From Eimeria necatrix (taxonomy: Eukaryota > Apicomplexa > Conoidasida > Eucoccidiorida > Eimeriidae): a stretch of 64,000 nt of DNA. The stretch's first letter is position 1, and every line of letters begins with the position of its first letter. Below the pieces are notes generated by a model that saw only the letters and a program-made list of their open reading frames with translations, was not told the DNA's origin and did no database searches. A program made the translations under genes and the position numbers. This document shows, in pieces, positions 1 through 13,616 of the stretch. The stretch covers positions 62,001-126,000 of the forward strand of contig NW_013651812.1 in NCBI RefSeq assembly GCF_000499385.1. Direction: 5' to 3'.

Positions 1-3000
1 TGCATTATGTACAGGAGAACACAAGGACTGAATTTGCGAGCCGAGGACATTTCTTGGTCCTGCCAAGACAAACTGAAGCTGCGCCTTGCCTTATCATGTT
101 GAATGAAGGCACAAACGTTCAGGAATGAGAAGCCTGTCTCCTCCAACCTAGGATTCAGAAAGAAGTTGTTAGCACCCTTCAAGCTTTTACAGAATGTGCC
201 AGCTGTGGTCGTGTCCAGGAACAAAAGGCGTATCTCTTTGAATTGGAATTCAGCCAGATGTCGTTAGCACCGTTCAAACTGTTAAAAGGTGTTTTTCATT
301 GAGCACTGAGTGGCCGATTATTTATTCAGAACTTGGTAGACATGCAGGAGCAATACTACGCATACCAGATTACAAGCACAGACTGATGCCAACATAATAC
401 TCTAAATGAACTCATTCCTCAATGCGTCAACAAATAGCAAATTCTCTGCGTAATTTCCGTCACAGTGCTAAAGATGGCCGCGGTGCCGCTTTACGCGGGG
501 GAATTATTTCGGAAAGTTGGGTGGCGTGCAAGCAACGCCGCACCCCTAGGTCGTGGCACGAAGCGGTTTTTTCCAGACAACGGAAGTAACAGAATGCCTT
601 ACGAGCCTGACTTCATGGGTTAAAACTAGCAAGGTTGTTACGTTGCTGGTGAACTTTTGCCGAGGCACACAGGGAGTATATTGAGGGCGCAGGCAAACTT
701 GTGGCCTGATATGGCGCGGTATGATTGCACGTGTGATTCGCAAGTACTCAGTAAGTTGGGATACAAACGACGTAGTTAGCTACTTTGTGCAGCTGTGCCT
801 GGCACACAAAACCGCTGCTAGTCGAGGTGCGCCGTTTAGGCGAAGTTGTGCCATGTCCGTACGCGTTGCCTGCATGTAGAGTCGCTTGTCTTAGGCGCAT
901 ACCGTGGTGAGGCTGCCCGCAGAGCCTCCTTAGTTGCGTTTATTACGTAAAAGCAGCCACAGAATCGTCGGAATCCTAAGCAAGCACCTACTTGTTGTTA
1001 TAACATTGCCTGCCTCATCGTGTCCCCGCTATTAAACGCTAAAGCGTTACTTTTAATACCCCAGGTTCGTTGTTGGCGAGTGGTGTTGCCTCGACTTCAG
1101 CCACGCAACTGCTCGATGCCTGCCGCGTTGCTTGGGGGGTATCAAATGTACTTAGTCAAGAAAGCTTGAAAAGTAAAGTATTCCCAACACAGTTGCTCCT
1201 CCCATTATCCCGGAAGTGCCGAAGCAACAGGCATCTTTCACTGCTTATGCTGCACCACTGGCATTTCATGACGAACACAAGACGCGGAAAGCTTATATTG
1301 GCTAGCTGGGTCAACTTAGTTGTATATCATGATGACAGAAGGATTTGCAGAGTCATCCGCCAAGCAAGCAAATGCGCTTGATGGTGTTTAATGGTAGTTT
1401 AAAGCGCTTCCCGAAACATAAGACACTACAAGCACCAGTACACAGCAAAGTTGAAAGACCCATAGCAGTACTTTGTTCGCCAGCCTGTCGTGTAGGGAAA
1501 CGACAGTTATCATTGTACTGGTGGCAATGCCCATGCGTTTGTGCTTCCGTTCAAAACGTTATCAAACCTCTACAAGCGGAGCAGTACACTTGCTGCTAAG
1601 CAGTGTTGCGGGATCTTCGGTTTGGAGAGAAAGTAAAAGTCCTTGACACACAGAACATCACCAATCAACATGCACCACGTTTCCTGGTGCCTGCACAGCA
1701 TTGTCATCGGATCAGGAAATGGCAGACAGCGCCATAGAGAACAACTTTAGTTTTGTGAGAATGTGCTCTAGTTGCCTGTCACGCACACTCTGCCTCGCCT
1801 ATTGAAGCAGCAATGTGAAGACGTTTCTCCAGAGCTGCACGTTTCTCATAACTCTAGATGGAGGCCAGTAAGTAGTTTACGCGCTACCTTCCGCTTTTGA
1901 GAGCCTTCCTGCATCAGCGTCACGCGTTGTCGTCAAGCTCCGCGTCTTTGCCAGTCGCTCCCTTTGCCAGAGATGGAAGGCTAGGCTTTGCACTGGCATT
2001 CCCTCGGAGTGGTGCGCTGCGTAAGGATGAATTGAACCTGGTTGCTGCGTCAGGATGCTCGGGACCACTACGTACAGCAGAGGATGCTGTTGCTGCTGGG
2101 TGAGCTCAAAGAAATGGAACTGCGGACGAATGTATCCATGGCAGTCAATGTGGGGCGTGTCAGGGCGCGGTCATCTGCACATCCGCGTCCAACACAAGGC
2201 AAGAATCATCGGTTGGCTTTGCGCGCGTTAGTTCTCGGGCGGTAAGCACTGCCAAAAGCTGTTCTGTGAGTGCCTTGACGGGTTGCTTTCTACTGCAGAG
2301 GTGAGCATAAGCGTCGATGGTGCCTGATAAGCAGTGTAAGTGGGTGCTGGCATTCATCGCAGAAGGCTGGTGGTTTTGTCCGTTTTTTCGCGATTCATGG
2401 TGTGTTTGGGGTTTTTGGTCTGCCTCTTACTATATGTTAGTTACGTCTGCAGCAAGCCTGTGCATGCAGGTGACAGCCTCATGATGGAAATATGCGTTAC
2501 GCGGGAGTGGCTGCAAAACATTGTCAGACACTTGGAAAGTAATGTTCTTTTACGCTGACTGCCTGCATGTGCTCGGTGTATGAACGAGTGGATGTCTGTG
2601 TTTTGCTGAGGAGAAGTGTATTGCCGGTAGCCACTCGTCTGCAGCTTTGAGCGATCAGGATAGCCAACACTTTCCGAAGATTCTGTTATGAAGAGGAGCA
2701 ACCTTTCCAGCATTGGTGGTGTTGTACCTTGTTGGTAGCGGGTGCAGCGCTTGATTAGCTCGCGGCTAGTCTAGGCTCCGCTTCGGCAATATACACACTG
2801 CCGCTGACTTGCCGCGATTATCTGCATTCGCTGTTACTTCTTGTACGCACTGGAATGAATGTTCAACGGAAGGATGCTCAAGCATGAAGCGGCGCGGGCC
2901 CTCCTGCGATGAGCATGGGCATTTGAATGACTGGCTGCCTAGCGTTGAATGCTCTTGGTTCTCATTTGAAGAGACGTGCATTGCAGGCGCGCACGGCGTT

Positions 3001-6000
3001 GGCAAAGTGGCTAGAATTGAACAGGATGTTTGGAAGAGCTTACGGTAAACTCACTTTTGGGCATTCATGCAGACGCGCACTTCGCAGCACGGCGTTTCCT
3101 GGCACATTGTTGTTCTTGTATGGCGTCCAAAAGAATCGCAAGCTGTGTGGGATCGCTGAACCACGTGCTTCTGCAGGAGCTGCTATCCCCAGAAGCTTAG
3201 CGAATCTATGGTCGTCCTTTCTAGCTACTTACTTTGCTTTTTCCGCGGAGAGGCCTCTACTGAGAGCAAAAGCGCTCTTGGCACGAGAACATGCCATCAG
3301 ATTTAGGAACGTCTGCTCATCTCGCCTTCACCTCTACGCGGGACGCGAGAGACCTAGGCAAGCGGCACCATGATTTTGCATCGCCAGGGAAACATGGTGG
3401 TTTCGCAACGGCGAAACACATTTCAACGCCACACTCGGGCAAGCGGCCGCTTTCCTGAGTTGCTACGAAGGGCAGCTAGTAGTATCGGGTGGTGACGAGC
3501 ACCCACGTGACCTCGCACTAGCCATGAACGGCTGCCTGAACATAGCGCATTTGGACTTGAGCAGCACAGCCACTGAACTGTGATGTGAAGGAGTGACAAG
3601 CAGGCGGCTGCGTTATAGGGTCACGTGAAGAAGAGCGGGCAGGCACACACGATCATCTGTGTCGCTCTGAAGCAGCAATGACTTTAGTCAAAGCAACAAG
3701 GGAGGCGTCGTCGTTGTTAGTTTGTGTGAGTGCAGAGACAAGCCCTTCAGCCTGAAGCTTTTAGCAAAATGGTTAAGATATGCTTATGTGGGAGCGCTTT
3801 GTGACTGAACTGGACTCGAAGGAAAGTTCAGATACACTCTAAGATGTGACACAAAGAGGACAACGTTTTGCATTCCTTGCGACAATATACACCTTCGTGC
3901 TGCCACCACCCGTCAAGCGCGATGTGCTAATTGCTGCTGATTACTTGTCCACTGAGGTTCTCTGCAGCGAAGTACCTGTGTCTCATCATTCTATGAATGG
4001 TGCATTTTGTTTGTAAGGAAGCTTCTCCCTGCCATCAAGTAGGAAGTGGAAGACAGTAATAGGCAATTGAACGATTTCAGGGGAAAATAAGTAAATAATT
4101 CGCTTTGTGGCTTACTTCCATGAAGAAGAGACTGTAGCTCAGCTAATCCCGGTGGTTTCCTATGAAAAACAATGTAGTGCGCTGAACTACGAAATATGTA
4201 ATCAGCCGTTGGGAAAAGCGGCCATTCAAATAGGAATCCCAGAATCCTCGGGACTTCCAAAAGGATGGGTGGATTGAGATGCGTTTTATTTGCATCTCCT
4301 GAGCCCTGATAATTTCCACGGTGCTGAGCCCTGATAATTTCCACACTGCCTAATTGCTTCATAACTTTCTCTCCAAAACAGAAACCTTTGCTTTCTGCAG
4401 CACCGCGACAAACTACAAATAGTGTGACACTTTTACCCTGTGCATCTGTGCATGTTTCTTCTGTTCGTTGTAGTGCTCAGCGAAAATCCCGAATCCCATT
4501 AATATGTCATTGCCATCCGGCGTCAGTGTCCTAGGCCACTCCCTTCACGTCCTTATCTTTATAGTTACATCTCTAGAATAAAGTGTCATAAGCCACTATA
4601 CTGAGAACAGTCCGTAGGAGCTACTGCCGTGCGCGATCTGCATCAACACCATCCATTGGTTATCCATCTGTGCATGCGACGCATTTCAGCTTTTATTCCC
4701 TGAAGTGACATATTACGCAGTTAATGTTTTCCTCTGCCAAAGTTATGTCAGCTGCTGCTTGTGAACTTGCACACTGGAGGTGTACGCAATTTGACATCAC
4801 AAGCAGCGCTGTTCATAAGCAAACCAGATTGCCATCGCCTCCTGAGGATTTTTCGTTCCCCTCATATGCGTGGCATGAAAAGTCCTCAGAACGCGACAGC
4901 AATCTGATATGTGTAGGGTCGGCTCTTTCTAGGATGAAGAAAAACGCCAACAGTCCATGCGAATGCAGTATAGAGGCTTATTAGCGTCCCATAGAGTTGG
5001 GGAGCAGGAGCGTGCTCGTTGGGAGTGGGGGAGAGTTACACTGAACACGTGCATAATGCCTGTTAGCGTCTCCATAACTGGTAAGCCTGCACTCCCAATA
5101 ATGAAAAGCAACCTGTGAAATGGCGGGATGGTTTGCACTACGCCTGATAGTCGTGTGTCCATTACAACAGTAGAAGGTTCTAAACACTGTCGCCAGTTTC
5201 CCGCTGTCCCAGCATGGCACTGACCTCATGATGCTGTGTTTTTGGTTCCTCAAGGAGACACAAGCGGCTTTCTTGAGGCCTGTATGAGTCACCTTGAAGA
5301 TGTATATAGCGCATTCAAAAACGTGGAAGGCTCAAGGTCACGAATATAACGACACACAAGTGGGACGCTAACTCGTAGATAACATTTCCTGTCTTGCGGT
5401 CCCTGGTCAAGACAATGCGGCTCTAATTCAAGGTAAGTGACGACAATGTTTAATCGCTTCTACTGTTGTAACGTACACGCAAGTATCAGGCCTAGTGCGA
5501 AGCATCCCGCCATTTCTCACTGCTGGTGAAGCATAGTTTGCCCCACATGGGCTACGAAGTATCACGAGCCACGGGCAGGGCTTTGCGTTTTTCTGGCACT
5601 GGGCGCAGAAAAACCGGTTTCGGATTTTAAGGCAAAACTGTTTGACTACGCTGATTGCAGGATGGTGGGCCTCCTTACATGCTACCCCGCTAGATCCAGG
5701 TTCTGGATCCAGCGGGAGAATATCTGTGAACTACCTTGTCAGATTTTATGGTCATCGAATTCTGCTAGAGAATTGATGGGCTCAGCGCTTCGCGATGGCT
5801 ATGAGGTTAATAGCTAGTCCTGCAATCAAAGCTTGCGCTAGTTACCATTATGCGCACGCATTGCCTTTGGGACCTAACTACGCCCCGATTGCACTCGATA
5901 AAAGCATATGAGTGAGCAGAAGGCAGCCGTCTACTGGTTCGTTTTGACCATGCGAGCGGTGCCTATCTCAGCATCCATAGTTGAAAAGTGCAGAGCTTCC

Positions 6001-9000
6001 GCCACCAATTCATGCCCTTTTAGATAGAGAACATATGAATGCTAGCGGTAAGTATTCTTTGTGCAACATTGCTATTCTGCAACAAGAAAAATTCTTGCTG
6101 AGACGGGTGCTGCTGTACCTTCCTCGTATGGTGTTCAAGGAGCACACCATCCAGTATCTACTGCCAGTCAACCGTTCATCCGAATATCCTACCAATCACC
6201 TCCATGTGTGCATGTGCACATCGCACTGAATGAGCACGACACTACAGACAGCAAGCTTTGTTGGGAGGTTACCAGGCAAGGGCGATTATTTCCATGGGAA
6301 CGGCAGTTTAAAGGCTAGGGCGCTGGGGAAGTAAAAATGCCGTTCAGTGTATATGTCGCACATCTCAGTAGCGGTGCCTCGCAGTTCAATTCAGTGAAGC
6401 CATGAAATTCTCGGATGAAGTTCGATCTTCATGTCGGGGCTCTCCCGCTCGTCCTTGTTTTGACGGCGTTTGAGCAAAACGGCACTACAGTCTTTTTATT
6501 TCTTTGTATTTCCCGAAAATTGGGTGTAGTAGGGCTACGTGACGGTTTCTACAGATTCCAGAGCTGTTCTCACAGTTCATTTAGGTTCAAATAAGCATAA
6601 AACAAAGTTTTCTTCAACGGGCTACCAAGACAAACAAATTCATGCATACGTGTCTAGCGAGCATGCTTTTGGATACTGCAAGTGCTGCTTCCTCGTCAGC
6701 TGTCACGCATAGCACCTGTACAGCCAGGCACTAGAATGCGCGATTTACAAGTGGCTTTGCCTCGGCAACACTAACCCTGCTAGCTTTTCCACTTTTTCGC
6801 TGGTGTGCCCTTCGGGTCATTGGCACGAGCCCCCACTCAGAAAGGCTTTAAGAGTATTGATTTGTCAAGCCAAGACTACGGCCTGCCGTGTGTACCAGCT
6901 GCATCGCGAAACCGTATCGTAGGTGATTGCTCATACTGGCACTTTATCACAAGAAACAATCCGACGGCACGGTACTCTTAAGGGAGTTCAGTAACGAACC
7001 ACTCAATCGTGGTAAAGGTACAACGTAGAAAAAGCCGCTGCAGCTTTAGCTGTGCTTAGTTAGCTTGAAGAGAGGAAGCCTCCAATGCTGCGCGTTCCAG
7101 TACTCACAATAGTGTCGTACAACATCAAATACGCTGATCGCCGTTGTATGCAGCCTACGTATCAGTGGCGCCAACCCGCTTGCTATACAAACTAAACATC
7201 GTGACCGCATTGTGACGCAGAGCCTAATTTCTCGGATGGGCTCAACGATGGCTTTAGGATAGCAGGCACTGACGCTGCCTGCATGTCAGGAGTCCTAGCC
7301 GCCTTTCTGGAGCCCTGTTGCACATGTGTTGTACAAGCTGATGAATCATCTCCGCCTCTTTTGCCAGTCGCTTACGTATGTGGTGTGTAGCAATGCTTTC
7401 CGCTACACGTCGCTATCAGTGGCCTGGTGACCCTCCGCTCATATCCACATCAGTCCCACACCATGTTCCTGACACCTCATGTGTTCATCTTCAGCAGCGA
7501 GTTGGCTCTGTCGTTTAGGCGCCTTCTAGCGCAGTTTCCGCGCGCAGAAGCTATAGGGTTTTTGTTACACTGACAGTATCCTGAAGGCCCTCCAGGCGCA
7601 AGTGAATCCTTACCATAATATCCCTTTTTACTAAATTGTTCGCACACATTTTTTGGTGTCTTGCTCTTCGCTTTCGCGCTTCGGAGCTTGTCGCTTGAGG
7701 AGGCATCACCGAAAACTCGTAACACGCTAATGCCTAGTCATAATAGCTTTGCGCTCACGGTGTCTGCTATCTTGCTTCGTCGTGAGTCATAGTTCAAAAT
7801 ATCTGCGTTCGTCAGCGGCTGCCCATGAGCAAGAGCCAATGCTTTTACTGCTACCTCACCCGGTGCTAACCTCACACTTATGGCGTTCTAAATCTGAGGC
7901 CGAGCAAAGTAGGAAGATTTTCACACTGGAAGCTTTGCATCTCAACTGTCATCAAATACACAATTCTATTTACTGTCCTTTACCCTGCAGTCTGTAGCTG
8001 GCTCACCTAACACTTCTACTTGGTATGCGATATAGGAAGATCTGTGCAACCGGTGCTTGACGAAGCTCCAGCTCTTCATGTCCGTTATGGCCTTCAGATA
8101 CATCATTTGTAGCACAGAAGGGTTTGCCAGGCACGGTTAAGCTTTTCAGCTCCTGCTTTCTGACATACTCCTGCGTTGGCGAAGCAGAAGTTCACAAGGA
8201 CGAGCAGTTTTCTCATGGATTTTCTGTACTTGTCATTCAGAATTTGTTGATACATCAAACGTGCTCGCTCCGGGGAGACCTGATTAAAAATGTGGCTTGG
8301 ATCTCCCCCGTAGCCCTAAGTAAGTTAATGGTATGCTTCTGGCTCACAGAAAGACTTCCTGGAAACCAGAATTGCAGCTCTGCGTCCATACCGCCTTTGT
8401 TGGCTAAGCAACTCCTTCAATTCTTGTTCAATTATTGTTCTTCATGGTGATATCGGCGTGTCGCATGAGCACTTCTAATGACGCCATTCCGGGCACTCAC
8501 GTGACTGCTTTGTGACGAAGGCTCACATGAGTCTTTTAAGCAGAGGTACTGTAGCGGACGGCACTACAATGGGGCCTCCCCATAGCCTTCAGAGGTCAGT
8601 GATAAAACAGGTCAAGAGATTCGTTAATATTCGCTAGTTCACGAGGAGATAGAGGCTTTGGGGGCCCTGGTAGCTCTATTGCGGGCCCTAGGTCCAGAGC
8701 TGGCCAGGGCGCCTACGATGTCACAAGGGCGCTGACCCACTGGAAGGGATCACGCATTCAGATCTATTCCAAATGTCCCCTTTTTATTACTCAAATTTTC
8801 ATAAATATAGTTTGGGATTTCCTAATTATTTTGGGGAGAATTTAGAAAAGCGAATCGGGTTTTAGAGTGTATCTGTTCGTGAGCACAATAGATGCAGGCT
8901 GAAAAATATGTAATGTGGCCGTATGAGTCAGCCGAATACTACAAGTACGAGCCCGTAACTACATGTTTGAAGTAATGTATGCTTCACAGAGCGCGCTGCT

Positions 9001-9928
9001 GGAACGCCCCAATCCCTGCCCGGCTCGCATGCTGGTAGAGAGAGTGCGAATGCCTATAAGGCTAGAAGCTAGGAAAAAGAAACCCCGGAGCTCTCTGATA
9101 ACATTGAAAATGGAACTGACATTTGTGTGCAAAGACTGATCAATGTCGTTTCAGCCTGGCCGCAGACATCGCAATCTATAGCTTTGCTAAGAGCATTTCC
9201 GTCAGACCCATCGGGATGTGCAGTACGATGATCCCCTGAGTCCCCGTGTGGCACTGCCCTTATTGAAGTAGTGGCCCTACCAATCCTGTGTTGTTTTCTG
9301 GCTAGGCTTTCTCAGACTAGGTGGTAAAGAAACAGCTGGCCCAAACAAGCTTTCCTCCTCCCGTAACACAGTCGATATCTATCTGGTAGTTTCCAGCATC
9401 TCGTGGAACCTAGATTCTGGTAGCGGAATACCCATTCATTATTTCCTCACAGGAGTCCTCCTTCTTCAACGTTAAAATTTGTTCGCACTTGTAGCACCAT
9501 GCCATCCAACAAAGCCTGGTCACACAGCTCAGACTAGAAACCATCGGGGCATGTATTTGGTCACAATCATATGCCATGACGTGCCTCGCACTCCCTTTTG
9601 TCAACAGTAAAGGGTATTCAGGAAATGACATGATAAGAATATGCTTCTTCTAGTTCTCATCCAGGGATACATGGGAAGTAACACTGCTTGCCGCTTTCAC
9701 ATAGTGAAATTTATCGCTCCAGCCCCGTGACTCATGGTGATGGCGCTGTCCCTTCTTTGATTTCAGCTTGCTGCTAGAAGGCAGTCCCCTTGAGGAAACG
9801 GCTTCTTACATCTATGAAACTAGATATTGGATACAGCACCGCTGATGCATTCAATGCATTGTGCCTGAAGCCAGCTACAGGGGGTGTTGCTGTTTTCCGT
9901 TGTGGTGTGGGACCTTCCGTTGCCGACA
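1..9928. other. Gene-poor stretch, no supported gene
   Basis: I see no reading frame here that is long, starts with ATG and joins neighbours through good splice sites. The longest open stretches (about 120-150 codons, for example 2927-3373 plus and 3991-4362 minus) are within the range that chance gives in this window. A short stretch around 2042-2160 on the plus strand (Q-R-M-L-L-L-L-G-E-L-K-E-M-E-L) has a coding look but no convincing partners. The only structure noted is a 25-base tandem duplication at 4299-4348 and a short inverted repeat near 5693-5710. Small multi-exon genes or untranslated RNAs could be hidden here; RNA evidence would be needed to find them. Confidence 0.5.
4299..4348. 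repeat. 25-base tandem duplication
   Basis: Two adjacent copies of a 25-base unit that begins CTGAGCCCTGATAATTTCCA differ only in the last few bases. It lies in DNA without a recognised gene. Confidence 0.85.
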
Positions 9929-11233
9929 ATGGGATTGACTGATTTTTTCGTCCTTTTAGGGTTAGTCCACTCGTCTCTGCTTATTGAGAAGGCTATAGCT
10001 GACGTTGGCATATTTTCTTCCGATGGAAACTCCGTTCGCACGACCAGCACCTTGCACCGCCAATCATGGACGATGAGTCCAGATGGCTGCCGCGTTGGCA
10101 AGGCCGGGAACTTAGTTGTTACTCCTCTCGGTGGTTCTGCTGCTGACGGCAGGGAAATTTTGGACACCCAAAGGACAGGACCACAGCTTTGCGCCTGGCT
10201 TTCGATGATGGAGAAGGCCCACTATGAAATGTCATCTGCATGGGAGTCGAGACACAATCGTAAGAGGTCTCAGGTATCTCGCTGGAACATACTCAGAAGA
10301 TTTCTACTATGGACTCGGAGTTTCCCTGAGCTAGAGTTTCAGGTGGAGGTTCGCTACATATCTTTGTGGAACAAGGACCGATTTGGGCACCCGATGCCGT
10401 GGGCCAGTGTGGTATTTAGGTATATTTGCCCAGAAAGCGACCGTAGCTACGGGCTGCTGGATCACCTTTGTGGTGCAGTTTTTTCACAAGGCAAGGACCC
10501 TCGCGTTGGAACGGAAGTCTATCTTCTTCTGCAGCCGCGCACCGGCTACAATCGTCCACTAGATGTACGTGCAAGCAACTGGCAGTACGTATCGGGAGCC
10601 TTATCAGGCCTAAGAGGTGCAAGGACAGAATCTCAAAGGGAGGCGGATGAAAAATGGATGTGGTTATCATCTACATATAGTCGGTTGAACTCTATTATGA
10701 CGATATCAGGCAAAGTTGATGACTGCTGGATGAACGGTGGAGAATGCTATTTCAAATGGTACGTCTTTTTTCATTTCTTGTTGTGACACGTTTCCAGCAG
10801 CCGACCCTGTCCGAAGGGTTTTTATTGCAAGCTTTTCATGACGTTTCGCATTGATGTATGCGTGCCCCTTCTCAGGTTATTGCGTGTGGAGTGGAGGCTC
10901 TTCAGTGAAACAGTATGTGAGCGCTTACATCGGGATGCGAATGCAGGATTTGGTGGTGCACTCAAGGCTGCAGCGTTACAAAGTGTTCAGGTGAACATCA
11001 CCGGGATGGATTTATTCAATTTCTCCAGCCCACTCCTGTATGGCGTCTTAGATGAAGGAATATTGCAGCTTAACGCTGGGTCGGGCTTCGTAACGCTGGA
11101 AGTGGATACAAACCCATTCAATCCCCCTAACTTCGAACGTGCGAAATCCACATCACAAAATGTTAGAGCGGCATCCATGCTTTTTAAGGGCGTTAGAAGT
11201 TTCTTCGGTGCGAGGAGTAAGGAAGACTCATGA
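9929..11233 (+). CDS. Uncharacterised, probably secreted protein (two exons)
   Basis: I do not recognise this protein. The main frame is open for about 300 codons, much longer than chance frames here. The first in-frame ATG, at 9929, sits in a favourable context (A at -3, G at +4) and starts a short hydrophobic stretch (D-F-F-V-L-L-G-L-V) that could be a signal peptide. Exon 1 ends at 10758 before GTACGT; exon 2 starts at 10876 after a pyrimidine-rich CTTCTCAG. The split codon gives Trp and the frame stays open to TGA at 11231-11233, for 395 residues. No transmembrane segment, repeat or known motif is seen afterwards. Caution: TTTTTTCGTCCTTTTAG just before 9960 looks like a splice acceptor, so the hydrophobic start may be intron sequence and a first exon may lie upstream. 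The gene faces the next candidate tail to tail. Confidence 0.55.
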
Positions 11234-13616
11234 CTTCCATCGGGCATTTACATTGGTGCCTCGGTGCTGTGGCAGGCTCAAGGTAGGACCAGATCCGATT
11301 TTTTTGGTGCAATGTACCTAGCTTAACTTTCGACCTGGAATGTTACAGTGGTTCCACTACTGAGACATCCACGTGTGCTTGGTATAGTAAAAACTGCGAA
11401 GGGATGCCATAACACGGTCCGTGTCCACGAAGTAAGGACGGTCTTTCGAAAGTCTCTGTGGGGAGGTAGGGATGCCCTTGGGTGGAAGCTGCACACGCTA
11501 CGCGCTCGCATTTTGGGGAGTGTTCGCCTTCTTGTCCTGCGAATGCGGGTATGCTTTTCTCGTGCAAACTTTAGTTGCTTCATCGGGCGGCGCTTCATTC
11601 TTCCTTTTGCCGAGAATTGTTGGTGACATACTCAGTTTGGCGATCGACGAAGATATTTTGGCCACTGGCGGTGATTAGGTTGAGCGGATGCACAGTTTGG
11701 AACTGCCTTCTTCCCGTCGTTCTCGATGAAGGCCTGCTGTAGCGTGCGGGAAAGAGCTGCACATTGGCGCGCTTAAGTTTTTCTTAATCTTTTGATAGGG
11801 TGATCTCAAGTTTTTGTTGGACTTGCTGGTGGCACACACACAGGGCGCGGTTCGCAGTGCATGGGGATTCCTCACTGCGCGCTGAACCGACTGCTATGCT
11901 ATTCTGGAGAATGCCGACAATTTTCAGTGGGCCGCAGCTAACCACCCAGACACTAGCGGAGTTGAGCTCTGCTCTGTTGAGTATCCACGTGCTTGACAAT
12001 GTCCAAATCTCATTTTTTAATTCCTGAATGTTCCGGCTTAGGGTGAAGTGCCCCAGAGCTGGAGGACAATTTGATGCGTTTTCTGTGATATACAGCGCAC
12101 GGTGACCCCAGAGTGTTCCTTGTGGGATAGCTAAGCTCAAGAGGGATTTCGCTGCATTTTGAACGTAGTGTAAGGTGCCACAGGAGAATTCAAAAGGAAT
12201 TGTCTGAATATGCTGTAACTTGACGCCTTTGTGCCCTACCTTGATGATATCGAATAAGCGAAGTGCAGACTTTTGCCGAGAGCTCCTGAAATTTGCGGGC
12301 AAGCAAAACAAGGATGCGGTGGCTGTTTGAGTGCCCAGAAGTTCCAATGCAGTAGATTAGCTGGCACTTTTTCCGGCTGACGGATGACTATAGATGACCA
12401 TTCTTCTCCAGAGATAGTGGCGCTCGTAACAATTGAGCAGATACGAAAGGACGCGGTGGGGCATCATACAGCTTCTTTAAAATTTTCAACTTGACGGCCC
12501 CTGACAACAGTTAAGCGAATCGCTTGCGCAGAAGTTATGCGCAACATGAAATTGGGAATCTGAATAATCGATTCAGGGGCGACAGGCCACAAGTATACTG
12601 TGAGCAAGCTTGAAGTTGGAGGGCCTCAACGCCAGGCGCGTGTGGGCTCTTAATGCGTACAATGTAGGCAGGTAGGTAGAACGATTGTCTTGCACGTCTG
12701 TCCACAAGGTGTTTTGAATACATAAAGTGTTGAAGACGGTACACGGGACTACAAGTCGAGGTGAGCGCTGCTGCCCATAGAGCAGTCTTTCGGGTTAATA
12801 AGTTAAAGGAAGAAAACAGCGACGCATTCCTTACTATCATGCGGTAGGCCATCTCGTACAGTTCTTGCAAACGTGCAAGAATAGGGTAAGTAGGCGTACT
12901 TTGCAGGCAAGATGCGACAACAACTGCAGTAGCGAAAATGCTTTATAATGCTACTGCTGCGTGGCAAAGAGAGCTTCAAGCAGCTTATCTGGACGCTTCA
13001 AGCTTGTTTGAACTGCATTCCATCTGAAATTCGATACACGAATGCGTATGCTCCTGTTAACAAGTAAGGTCTGCGTTTAGTAGGCAGTAGGAACACTAAT
13101 AAAGCGAACAGCGCTGCGCGGAGGCTGAACTCTCATGAGGTTCGGCTCAAGAAGCTGAGCATAGTAGAGTATGAAGTTTCTCCACGTTCTCCGTTGAATT
13201 ATGGAGAAACGAGTTCGTGGAAATTAGCTAGAGGTGATTCCGGGGCGCAGCCGTCAGGGCTGTAGAGTAATTTTAACATATAGAGCAATGAAACGTAGGC
13301 TTAAAAAATATGGCCAGTGGCCAACAGAGCGAAACAGGCTTGTTTGTGCCCTCTCCAGAGGTCTTCGAACGCGTATATATATATATATATGTGTAAATAT
13401 GGTGCAGCGAATCATTCTCCGCAAGTATGAACAGGGGTGTTGAGTCGATTATTTTGTACCGGGAATGTTCGTGGGTTTCACGTTTTTCCTGCGGGGATAA
13501 AAATTCAAAAGCCATTTAGCCTTAGCAGCGGTGTGATGCCTTGTGCCATGGCGCTGCCTTTTCTTCCCTTCTCAGCAGACAACCGGGATACTTTTACGGC
13601 ATTCCTGAAGGGATGT
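11234..13616. other. Spacer with unproven minus-strand open frames
   Basis: Two minus-strand frames are open for 187 codons (12347-11784) and about 130 codons (roughly 12935-12535). Both have plausible amino-acid composition, and further open pieces follow at about 11775-11615 and 11672-11498. They would make a convergent neighbour to the gene ending at 11233. I could not join them with phase-consistent splice sites, no ATG start was found, and chance frames of 181-189 codons occur elsewhere in this window. I therefore do not call a gene. A (TA)n run lies at 13374-13390. Confidence 0.3.
13374..13390. repeat. (TA)n microsatellite
   Basis: About eight and a half TA units lie in the spacer upstream of the convergent gene pair. 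Confidence 0.9.

Noticed and set aside
1..9928. Hidden genes in the left 10 kb, including a short Sm-like looking stretch near 2.1 kb
   Set aside because: No phase-consistent exon chain, no ATG with good context and no recognisable motif could be assembled.
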